Assembly: GCF_030272615.1 (NCBI RefSeq)
Contig: NC_081409.1
Location: forward strand, 878,823,220-878,887,219
Source of the DNA: Cryptomeria japonica
Taxonomy: Eukaryota; Streptophyta; Pinopsida; Cupressales; Cupressaceae
Length of the DNA: 64,000 nt
Direction: 5' to 3'
The translations under genes were made by a program, and so were the position numbers. Position 1 is the first letter of the stretch. Every line of letters starts with the position of its first letter. Shown here in pieces: positions 35,099 to 44,770 of the stretch. Under the pieces are notes generated by a model that did no database searches, was not told where the DNA came from, and saw only the letters and a list, made by a program, of their open reading frames with translations.

Positions 35099-37579
35099 TC
35101 AAATCTTTTGTTTCACGGGCTTAGCATCAGGGACTAAGACAATATTATGAGTAACAATCTTAGGATCTATACCAGGCATGTCAGAGTATGTCCAAGCAAA
35201 GATCTCGGGGAATTCATGCAATAAATCTTCATATTGTTTTTGTTCCTCTTCATCCAAAAATTTTCCAATTTTAATAACTTTTTCTTCATTGCAAGGATCC
35301 ATCTTAACATTAGTGGTGTCACTTATGAGAAGATTACTTTGTTGAGGAGTATCCTTTAACTGAGGGAATTCTTTCACAATCTCATCATTATCAATCTCTT
35401 TTCCAAAATAGGCTTCAGCGTTCAAACAATAAGGGAGTCCCCTATTGTGATGATAACAAGGAAGAGTATCATATGCTCCTAAAAATTCAGCTAAAGCATC
35501 ATCGGTAGGGAAAACATCAAAAGCACAAGCACACGAAGGATCCTCATCAATGTACTCGGGGTGTTGCATTGATAGAGATGTAGAAATAGTATTAACACTA
35601 ATACATAGTCTCTTAGAAGCTTTAGTACGCTTGGAGGGATTATAGCCAAGTCCAAAGGCATAATTGTGAAGATTATTCTCTAGAGGAACTTTTATCCCTT
35701 GTTCATGAGCGCCACAACCATTTCCATGATACCCATGCTTAGCAAAAATGCGAAAACCACGACCATAACGATCAGCCATTTCAGAAAGAGAAGGTGGTTT
35801 TTCATAAGACAAAGAATCAAACTCTTTAGAATTAGAGGTGTGAGGAGAAGAAGTTTGAGAAGCGGCCACAAAATTATTGCTCATAGGCTCAGGTAATGTT
35901 GATTGATTTTTAGCTTCTTCCTTCTTTTCAACTTTAAGCTCTCTAGAAGGAACCTTATATTCACCTACAAAGGTGGGATTAAAATCAAGGGATCCCCAAT
36001 CGTCGTCTGTGAGAACCTTCTCAGGATCAAAATCCTTCTTATGTGTAGTTTCAAGTCGAGAAGAGTCTTCTTCAGGAGCTCCAGACTCATCCAAAGAATT
36101 TTGATCATTAGAGAGTGAGGATTCATCGATAGGTATCTTGTTTAAAGAGTCATCACTAGACGAGGACAGTTTAGAAGAACCCCCTTTGGAAGTAGATGTT
36201 TGTAAACAAGCTTGGAAATTAGTATCACCTATCAAGGTATATGTCTTATTGTTATAGATAAACTTAACTTGTCTGTGCAATGTAGAGGGGATAGCTTGCA
36301 TACTGTGAATCCAAGGTCTCCCTAATAACAAGTTGTATGTTAGATTTCCCGACATAACATGGATAGGAGTAGGCAAAGTAACAGGCCCCACTGTGATGGG
36401 TAAGGTGATAGTACCTAATGAAGTTTTAGCCACATTATCAAAGCCTCGAATAGGACGAGAGTCCGGCTCAATTAGAGATGTATCCACATTCATCTTATGC
36501 AAAAGATTAATGCTACACACATTAAGACCAGAGCCATTATCTACTAGTGTTCGTCTTATAGCAGTGTCTTTCATGATAACCACAATCATCAAGGGATCAT
36601 ATTGATGTTGAATTTCACTAGTAGGCAACTCATCTTGGGTAAACACAATTTGAGCTTTAGGATTCATCACAGAGTTAACCAAAGATGCTATATTACTAGA
36701 TGTATTCGGTGGAGGAACATTCAAATCTTTCAAGGCATCTTGTAACATTCCATGATGAGCGGAAGAAGTTTGAATCAAATCCCAAAGGGATATCTTAGCA
36801 GGGGTAACTTTAAGTTGTTCTATGAGATCATATTCCTTACTAAGAACTTGTGAAATACGTGGAGCTTGTAGAAGAATTGGTTGAGGTTTTGGAAGAGAAA
36901 CTGGAATAACAGGAGGAGAACTAGGTTGCCTATTATTTCTGGTATGATAAGTATGGGCAACCGCATGATAACTCTCTCTAGTTATTTGCTTGGCATAACT
37001 ATAAGGACTTATAGGTTTTCTTCCTTGCACAATGATGATTGGTTTATTTGGAGTACGAAAGGAATCATGATCATACCCTCCCTGGACAGTAAGGAGAGGT
37101 GATTTAGGAACTTGAAAGGTGGGAGAAGGATAAGCAAATTGGACTTCAAAGAGAGGCTCTTTATGCTCATTCAAGTTTATCATGTTAACCAATTTAGAAG
37201 TCTTGTTCTTGTTTAAAGATTTCGATAAAGCCACAAAGTCATCAAGAGCATCATCCAACAAAGCATGATCATATCTATTAAAAGGTTTATCTTTTGATTC
37301 AAAAGGAGACATCTCCTCATAGAGGGGATTATTGAAAATGACCATGTTACTAGATTCAGTGGAAGAGTTGATAGGAATGTACCCTTGAGAGGACTCATTC
37401 AACTTATCTTTCTCATCACAACGAAATGGCATAGTAGCAAGGTTTATGAGTTTTTGGTAAAATGAAGGTTTGGCATCTTTAGGGTTCAAAAACTCATCTA
37501 AAGCTTCATCTAATTCATCTTGGCTATACTCATAATAATCATCATAAGCATGAACATTTTGTAAATAAAAGTTTGACAT
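35099..37579 (-). CDS. Gypsy A 5' frame: protease and G-patch, no gag
   Basis: An 826-codon open frame starts at ATG 37579, about 150 bp from the PBS. The first ~250 residues are acidic and polar (DDYYEYSQDELDEALDEFL) and match no gag I recognise: there is no Retrotrans_gag pattern and no CCHC knuckle. A block near residue 245 (KEYDLIEQLKVTPAKISLWDLI) is common just before the protease in plant gypsy elements. The aspartic protease follows (TLVDNGSGLN near 36540; NLLLGRPWIHSM near 36310). A G-patch-like motif lies near 35650-35790 (YGRGFRIFAKHGY). The frame stops at 35097-35099 just before the RT, where CGA to TGA would explain the break. The element seems to lack its own capsid gene. Confidence 0.85.
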   Translation of the reverse strand: MSNFYLQNVHAYDDYYEYSQDELDEALDEFLNPKDAKPSFYQKLINLATMPFRCDEKDKLNESSQGYIPINSSTESSNMVIFNNPLYEEMSPFESKDKPFNRYDHALLDDALDDFVALSKSLNKNKTSKLVNMINLNEHKEPLFEVQFAYPSPTFQVPKSPLLTVQGGYDHDSFRTPNKPIIIVQGRKPISPYSYAKQITRESYHAVAHTYHTRNNRQPSSPPVIPVSLPKPQPILLQAPRISQVLSKEYDLIEQLKVTPAKISLWDLIQTSSAHHGMLQDALKDLNVPPPNTSSNIASLVNSVMNPKAQIVFTQDELPTSEIQHQYDPLMIVVIMKDTAIRRTLVDNGSGLNVCSINLLHKMNVDTSLIEPDSRPIRGFDNVAKTSLGTITLPITVGPVTLPTPIHVMSGNLTYNLLLGRPWIHSMQAIPSTLHRQVKFIYNNKTYTLIGDTNFQACLQTSTSKGGSSKLSSSSDDSLNKIPIDESSLSNDQNSLDESGAPEEDSSRLETTHKKDFDPEKVLTDDDWGSLDFNPTFVGEYKVPSRELKVEKKEEAKNQSTLPEPMSNNFVAASQTSSPHTSNSKEFDSLSYEKPPSLSEMADRYGRGFRIFAKHGYHGNGCGAHEQGIKVPLENNLHNYAFGLGYNPSKRTKASKRLCISVNTISTSLSMQHPEYIDEDPSCACAFDVFPTDDALAEFLGAYDTLPCYHHNRGLPYCLNAEAYFGKEIDNDEIVKEFPQLKDTPQQSNLLISDTTNVKMDPCNEEKVIKIGKFLDEEEQKQYEDLLHEFPEIFAWTYSDMPGIDPKIVTHNIVLVPDAKPVKQKI

Positions 37580-37725
37580 TTTGAAATAAAAGTTGCATGA
37601 AATTTAAACACATAATGCAAAAAGGAACACTCTCTCTTTTTTTTTTTTCTTAATGAAAATGAAACGAAAACACACTAAATCTAGATCTAGATCTAACAAA
37701 TGCAATGCAAGAAGAAGCAATGATA

Positions 37726-37745
37726 GGTTCACATCGGGTTCACCA
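37726..37745 (-). other. Primer binding site of gypsy A
   Basis: On the minus strand TGGTGAACCCGATGTGAACC lies three bases from the LTR edge at 37749. It starts with TGG, complementary to a CCA tRNA end. I cannot say with confidence which tRNA it matches. Confidence 0.65.
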
Positions 37746-37748
37746 AAA

Positions 37749-39823
37749 TGTGTGGGAGAAAAAGCGAGACTAGGTTATCATGCCCTAATCCTACCTTTTG
37801 ACACACATTACGGAATACGAAAGAGCCTAGAGGTATCACACAATTGGCTAATTCTTTTGTGAAAGAGAGAGCCATGGGCTACCTATTAGGATTTCTATTC
37901 CTTCATTGTATTTGAAAGGTAAGATTATGCAAGTTCAATTCCAAACCCTAAAATGCAATTATGAGCTAACAACAAGATTGCAGAATTGAACTTAAACAAT
38001 GGAAAGCTGTAAACACAAGGATAAAACAAGAATGCAGATGCGTACCCGGAGTCAAAATTTGACTGAAAATGTTCGGGACGGGGGCGCGAGCGCCACTGTC
38101 CTGATTCTGTCTCGAAACTGCACCCAAAACTGTTGTTTTGCACTCTGGGAAACTGTCTGAAATGCTGTCTGTCAGGAGGACCAGGGTGCCCAGTGCCTCT
38201 GTCCCAGGGACAAGGGTGCCCAGCGCCCTTGTCCTAGCAGGACCAGGGTGCCCCACGCCCCTGTCCTGGTATTCTTCTCTGCAATTTGGTGTGGGGTGCT
38301 GTCTCGACCTGCTTTTTCCGGATCTGCAACCTGCGGCGTCGTCCGAGTCTCGAAACCTGCACTTATATCTGAAAAAGGTGTTTGGGCAGCTATATAGGGT
38401 TTTGCCTTAGTCAAACCCCCGCTTCGGTGATTTCCACCTCCATGAATAGCCAAGTTGTATTGTAAAAGTAATGTGTGTGCAGACCTTGTGTGTGTGCAAG
38501 ATCTAAAATGCAAGTAAGCAAACTAGAGCAACCTAGAAAGTAAACCCTAATTGCTTGTCAATGATAATGTAAATGCTCTAAATCAAGATGCAAAGTGATC
38601 TAAAGCATGAATAAATGAGATGTTGAAGCTTATACAAAGACATGAAAACAACATGAAATCATACCCAACCCCCAAGGGAGAGGTACAAGCCAATCTTCAG
38701 TCGGTAATCTCCTATTGTTCTTCAATGTCTTCCAAGCCCTAAATGGATGAATGGATTTGATAAATGCTTGATAGAGGGATGTTGAATGTTGTTGAAGTCT
38801 TCAAAGATCTACTCTTTCGCTGCATATGAGGTTCCTGAAAAACAAAATTCCGATCCCTTCAAATGAAGAAAGAGAGCTCTTATGTATGAAACCCTAGGTT
38901 GCAATTTCGTCTTTTGGCCGACATAGAGATTGAATCTCTCACCAATTTCTTAGGGTTAAGCTTTATTTTATGATTGGATCGCGCTCCTAAAATTTTGGGA
39001 AAAATGTCCGGGACCGTGTGCACTCCGGGCGCCACAGTTCCGACAACTTTTCACCAAATTTTCAAGGCCATCAGATATGATGATTTTAGAGAGAATCCCG
39101 AAGTTACAGGTGATTTTGAGTTGTTTTGACCCCCGAAATCAAGCCCCCAAGTTCAAAATAGGACTTAATTAGGGTTTTCGATTAGATGATGCATTGGAGG
39201 AATCACATGAAAAGGGGCACACTTTACTGAAAGGGCCCGACTTTATGATGTGAAGGATGATGAAATAGGACCTTAGACCTAATTAATTTGGTTAATTAAG
39301 TGCTAAAGGGGAAATGCAATGCAAAATGCAAACCGCGCCAAGGTGGGTGCTAAACTAGGTGTGAAATTGTACTGCCTTAGCAAGTGCGTACAATTTACGA
39401 CGCTACATTTAGCCCCCACTTTAGCGCTCATATGAGTACTACGTGCATATGCAAGCTAAAGTACAGAAAGTAAACATCATTTGAAAAAGGATATATCCAT
39501 AAGTTGTCGGACAAAGCCCCCAACGGTATCTGCAGTACACAGTTAGGAACCGCACCCTACAAAACACACGTTAGATCACAAAATCACCTAATGCTTACTA
39601 AGGAAATTGATGAAATTTGCGAGTAGCTATATGCCCCCCCCTATTTCGACTTGCTTATTAGGGAGGTGAAACAGGGTAGCATGTTTACTTACGACAAATT
39701 GTGTAAGAGAGTATTGATGAGGGATGTTCACTGAAAAGGCTTCATCAGAGCACTTTTTGGAACATCCCGAGAGTAGGGGAGCGAAAATATGATTCCTACA
39801 CAACAAATGGTTCGAAAATTGCA
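37749..39823 (-). mobile_element. 5' LTR of gypsy element A
   Basis: This is the pair of 26861-28880, adjoining the PBS. It includes a ~50-bp segment at 38876-38925 (with GAAACCCTAGGTTGC) missing from the left copy; the deletion point in the left copy lies between short AGAG repeats. Its minisatellite units read GGACCAGGGTGCC where the left copy has GGGCGCC, a CpG to TpG difference. The right edge meets an inverted PMD fragment with no target duplication visible. Confidence 0.9.
38390..38397 (-). promoter_or_regulatory. TATA-like box in LTR A (right copy)
   Basis: CTATATAG at the same LTR position as 27502-27509. On the minus strand it would drive transcription into the PBS and the 826-codon frame. 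Confidence 0.5.
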
Positions 39824-39827
39824 TCTC

Positions 39828-40834
39828 CAAATCATCATGCCGACCCGCATTCCCTTGAGGTCTATAAGCAACCTGTGAGGAACTAGGGATCTGCGTTGTC
39901 GTGGAGATATCTGTCACTGCTTGCTGGATCAAGGAACGCCACGCCTACACATTAGCTATAGCAGTGGAACAGATTTTATGTTAGTACCATTTTATATCAT
40001 CAAAACATCAATCAATCAATATAAACCTACTATACCTGGATCTCCCTCACGCCAGTAGGGATCGTGATATGGTAGCATCTGTGACTGGGAACTACTAGGC
40101 TCCCCACGCTCGAGCGATCTATGCGCGATAGGTGCAGGTCTCCGTAGCGCCTCGTGTTCCCCCTTTTGGGGAATAACGGGAGGATCTAAGGCTACGGTAT
40201 CATCCCCTGAATGGTGAGGAGCTGCATCTGACTCCTCCTCGTCATCCCCATCCTCATCTGTATCCTCGTTCTCCTCATCATCATCTCTCTCCTCCTCATC
40301 GTCATCATCATCCTCCTCCTCCTCGACACTAGGCTGATCTCCTATAGGCAGATCAGGACCTCCTGCCTCCTCATGATCCTCTCCCTCCTCTGGCTCCTCC
40401 GACCTGGATCCCTGATCCTCATCTCGATCTCCATGTCTCCATGGGCTTGGATGGACTGTCGGATGATCTGGTGGAAAGATAGGCCCTGGGTATGATCTCA
40501 TAAACCATGAGAGATACCTGCGCTATGCCCTGGGATCTGCAGCATAATCAGTGACCACATCCTTGTCGGACCCGTCTATATCTGTGATCTCGATATCATC
40601 TATCATAGGTCTCGCTACTGCTTTGGGTCTGGGAAGGACTCGTGAGTGTTGAGTGTAGATGGGCACATCGGCTGGAACACACTGCTCTAGCCCAAACTGC
40701 CTCCGTACTCGGTCGAAGTAGAATGGGACTATGATGTGTGGATATCGCCCTCTCAGTAGGCGGTTCCTCTATAGGCATGCTAACTGTCTCTCCATCCCAT
40801 CCCATCTGTGCATCCGCAGATATGGTCTCCACAC
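39828..40834 (-). pseudogene. Inverted fragment of a PMD gene
   Basis: This is the reverse complement of 30197-31119 with high identity. It covers the C-terminal end of the PMD (VWRPYLRMHRWDGMERQ), the acidic region and the first part of exon 3. It keeps an 84-bp acidic/Gly-Pro segment (about 40300-40390; EEPEEGEDHEEAGG) that the left copy has lost in frame. It retains Arg, Arg and Trp codons where the left copy has stops, but has its own TAG codons, for example at 40769 and in exon 3. It starts at an abrupt junction at 40829-40834 and ends at the LTR edge, so it is a truncated piece of another element of the same family. Confidence 0.88.
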
Positions 40835-40909
40835 ATTAGCAAGGTTAGGGTTGTCATCTGAGAGGGACCACCCTTCATTAGTAGCCATCTCTTCATTCTC
40901 CTCCTCCAT
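40769..40909 (-). CDS. Short chimeric frame: unknown N-terminus fused to PMD tail
   Basis: From ATG 40909 a 46-codon frame reads MEEENEEMATNEGWSLSDDN, then crosses the junction at 40834 in frame into VWRPYLRMHRWD of the PMD fragment, and stops at TAG 40769. The acidic start resembles N-termini of plant LINE ORF1-type proteins, but I cannot place it. The fusion point carries a 6-bp GTGTGG shared by both parents. It is probably an accident of recombination and not a functional gene. Confidence 0.35.
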   Translation of the reverse strand: MEEENEEMATNEGWSLSDDNPNLANVWRPYLRMHRWDGMERQLACL

Positions 40910-41389
40910 CTTGGCTAGAGAAATAGCTAGAGAAAGCTGCAGGAGCCCTTTGAAAGAGTTGGTGCAAATATTATCTCTTCCAGTATCCGACTAGCCAAAA
41001 ATACCACTAGCAAAAAAATGTCAGCACCCCATGTACCCCACCTGGAGGTGGGGCCACCATGTGGTGGAGAGGCTGAGAGATGCCTAGTGAAGTTGCTACC
41101 ACCTTTGGATTGATGGCAAGGAAACTGGGCCCGTGAGGGTTGTGAACAATGAATATAGGAGATATGACTGCACCACCAGCCCCAAGGCGAAGAATGGTCA
41201 CTAGGTCGAGAGTGGTCATGAGAGGCAGAAGGGTTTGAAGGCACTCTTGCCACCATACGAGGGGCACTTCCCCAATGATCCAAAAGGACTTGCAAGTGGG
41301 CCACCTCAAGTGCAACCTTGTTGGGTTGCACTTAAATCTGAAGCATCACATTATTACAAATATATGCTTTAGTAAAAAGTGAAACATGA
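40910..41389 (-). other. GC-moderate unassigned stretch upstream of the chimera
   Basis: On the minus strand this 480-bp stretch lies between a LINE fragment and the chimeric start. It contains a 134-codon frame (40927-41331) rich in His, Ser and Pro with no recognised domain. It may be the 5' leader of whichever element supplied the chimeric N-terminus. Confidence 0.35.
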
Positions 41390-42000
41390 ATATCAATAGA
41401 GTTGCGAGAAAATAAAACATTTATATCCTTCCAAAATGTGAAGAGGATTTCCACATTGAAAGCATGCCAAATCTATGTAAATTTCAAGAGAATCCCCTAA
41501 AAGAGCCATATGCCAAGTGAAAAGCTCAGGCCAAAAAATCTTTAAAAAATTATTAATCCATTTCCACAAATGTTGAGCTTGGCAGCAGAACCAGAAAAGG
41601 TGGCTGAAAGTCTCAGGATGACCACAGAATGGGTAGTGAGGGTTAGGAACTCCCAACTGTCATAGTCGGGCTCCCAAGGACAAGCCTTGGAAAAGATTAC
41701 ACCAAGAAAAATGAGCCATCTTAGGCTCAAGAATGGTGGACCAAATAGTTTGAAATTTGCAACACCATATGTGTTGCGGTGACTGCAAATGCCACTAGAG
41801 ATTCAAAGTTGATATAATAGGCAAATGAGGTACAAGCCAATGGTAACCCAACTTGGGCTTATAGTTGAAAAAGGGTGTGTTGGGAAACCAACACCAATCT
41901 TTCCACTAGGGTTCGATAGACTGAATGCCCAACTTGTGTAGCATATTTAGAGGCAGAGTCAACAACACAAGGTCAAATGCTTATTGATCAAGTCAGGCAA
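41390..42000 (-). pseudogene. LINE ORF2 fragment (zf-RVT region)
   Basis: The minus strand contains the zinc-binding zf-RVT motif of plant LINEs: KMAHFSWCNLFQGLSLG, then a Gln/Arg-to-stop change, then GVPNPHYPFCGHPETFSHLF and WFCCQAQHLW. The C-x2-C..H..C ligand pattern is visible as PFCGHPETFSHLFWFC. Upstream pieces can be followed to about 42000 with stops and a frameshift near 41650. No RT or RNase H is seen nearby, so it is an isolated piece, not the same copy as the LINE at 18284-26000. Confidence 0.7.
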
Positions 42001-42739
42001 CATGAAACTGGACTTGCATGTCCTCTCAAGAATGAAGTTGCATGGTAGGTATAGGAAAAACGTCAATAGGGGTGCAAATTCTATGTTTGTGAGAACATAG
42101 AGAACCAACCCGAAGAACGTGAGCTAAAGGAAGCCCTTAAGTCTAAAAGAGAAGCAACCATCATATATTATGTTGATTAAAATTAGAAACGTGGTTCACT
42201 ATATTAAATCTAGATTAATGAGGCATAACTCCCTTGCGCTCCATGATGTTATAAATCCTATATGCTTGTTAAAGAGATAGAGTCAACCAAGACTCCACAT
42301 GACCACAAATCCCCTATGATTCCTTGACTGCTTCCTTGCAAACAAACATAGTATGTTTCCTTTGGCTACAGGTAGATCAAAAAACTCTTAGGATGTAGCA
42401 GGTTTTGGGCTCCCTTCAAGTTGCGTGTTATTCCTTTACAACAAATGATAATAGACATGAATGATCATCCATAACATTCAACAATATATCAATCATTAAT
42501 CTACATAGGTAATTCCATATCAACATATCATTTATATATTATAATTCAATGATAATGTGGTCATGAGGATGATTAAAGCATATAATAGTCTGATTATAAC
42601 TAATAAAAGTTAGATGAATTGGAAGAAAACTAATGAAACTAAGACATTCCCAGGACTCATCAACAAGTTTATCCTTCCACTTAGCCCAAAGAAGCAACTC
42701 CTCCTCCTCAACCAACTTCAATCGATCAAGGAGAAGTTT
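42001..42739. other. Spacer, nothing recognised
   Basis: No credible coding sequence on either strand. AT content rises to the right. Confidence 0.45.
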
Positions 42740-44770
42740 CACTACCATCTTCTTCAGTTAATGTACTAGCAATAGAAACTGTTGAGCAACAACCTCAAGA
42801 CACTAATTATATTGAAGATGATGAGGAAGAGAAAGTTGAAAGGGATAATGTTCAACAAAATCATACAGAGGAAGGACCAAAGGAATCAAAAGAACTGGTA
42901 ATAGAATAAATCCTCCCCAAGATAATACACAAGAAGCAGACTTACATAAGTAAATATGGATATTGAAGAGACAAAAAAGGATCCTAAAGCATATAAGCTA
43001 ACACATTACTGGATATGGAGGCATTGAATAAAGAAAGTGAGGAAGCTTTGCATTTCATGGTTAGGGGAGGGGATATAGATGATGAAGATAATGAAGATAG
43101 GAATGAGCCTCTCCATATCCCAAAGGAGCATCAAGAAGAAGAACTTTTGAAAGATGGTCATGGAAAATATATTTTTGAAGAACATCATGCACAAAAATAT
43201 GATGAGCCTCCCAAGGAACAAGAATATGAGCATGATAAAGAACAAAATATAGAAGAAGAACATCATGATGGAAAAGGAGGTGATGAAAATGAATAGATGG
43301 TAGGTAAGAGAAATGACAAGGTACAGTGAAAAACAATGAGAACAAGAGGATAGAAACAAGTCTAAGATTGTGTTTGGTAGTACTGCAATATGGTTAACTC
43401 AAACCATTTAATAAAGGAAAAGAAGGTATACAAAATTTAATGAATATTACTTCACCATACTTGAACAAACATTCAAAACTCTAGACCCTAAGAGAAAAGA
43501 ACACAAGCTATTAGTGGTAACAATAAATGTCTCTAGCCATCAAAGGGCCTAAATTGTAGTGACTTTGGTAGATAAGTCTAAAAAATAAATGGAAACATAG
43601 GACTACCAAACTCAAGAAATAGATTTGGTTGTGCAAAATAAAGAAGGGGAAAAACACTCTCTTCAACAAGCAGTAGAAACAATATTTCAGAGGTTGGATA
43701 AAGAGGAAGATGCTAAGGAAGAGCTAATGACATGAATCCAAGAACTAAAAAAATACATTGGTCTTTTCATGGGACCAATAGATTCAAGTGCAGCCCCATT
43801 TTACCAAGGTACTACATTTTTAAGCGGGGATTCTTTCATTTCTATTGCATCATCATGGAAATAGAAAATTGAACAAGGGGAACTAGTGATCAACAAATTT
43901 ATAATCTTGTATCTTGCTATCAAGGATCAACTGATGGTGCTTCATGATATGTTGATAGGACTAGGCAAGGATTCTATAAACATCAAAGATACAATCTTCA
44001 TGAGGGATGACTACCTCCATGTCCTATGACTAATCGAGAACGTGGATGAAGATGCACTATTGAAGAAGGAAGTTGTTAAATGGGCGATGGCCATCGAAAT
44101 GGTCATAAAAGAGTATAAGAAGGCAAAGGAAAATATCATTGAGCAAGTCAATACTGCTAATACTTTACTTGTTCGAGATTCTACTCATAAGACCATAAAA
44201 GAATGATGTTGTTGAAACTATAAATTCAAATTATGTAGGTTGAGATTCCCCAATTTGAGGAGAAGAAAAGAAAGCTAAAAATCTTTGCCAATAATTTGGT
44301 TGTAAAATTGAATTATACCAAAACATTGGATATTGAAGAGTTGAATAAGGTGATAAATATTTGTAATCAGTTATTCCAAAAAGAAATTTCTCACTTATAA
44401 GGATGGTGTACCTCAAATTTTGGATAGATGCGTTGCTAGAAAACAAGTTACAACAAACAACATATTTTGGATAAATCTTCCTAGATTATTTTTTACAGCT
44501 CTCATTTGACTCGAGTTCACACATAGAAATGGGGATCATAAGAGGGTCAATTTTATTTTCTCTCACCTATTAGATGATCTACAATTTATTTCAGTTAAGT
44601 TGAGAAAAGAACTAGTTGATGAAACCCACATTTTGAAAAGAAATCCCATCGAAATTGAAGCAAAAGTTAGCTGGTAGTTAAAACATGGCGGAGAGAACTT
44701 GTTTTATCCATATTTGGCACCCTAAATTGGTCGTATACCTTTTGCACTAGGAATTTTCTTGAGTTTTAGA
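42740..44770 (+). pseudogene. Decayed coding region of unknown family
   Basis: A protein-like reading can be followed on the plus strand for about 2 kb with several stops and frameshifts. It starts with an acidic His/Glu-rich part (43015-43296: GGDIDDEDNEDRNEPLHIP, then EEHHAQKYDEPPKEQEYEHD). A mixed region follows (FNEYYFTILEQTFKTLDPK near 43440), then Glu/Lys-rich helical stretches (EEDAKEELMT, KWAMAIEMVIKEYKKAKENI near 44080) and a last block near 44520-44700 (VNFIFSHLLDDLQFISVKL). Stops include TGA and TAG after Thr, Lys and Leu codons near 43735, 43862 and 44030. I do not recognise the family. No RT, integrase, PMD or zinc motif is present. It could be a gag-like protein of an unlisted element or a decayed host gene. 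Confidence 0.5.
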
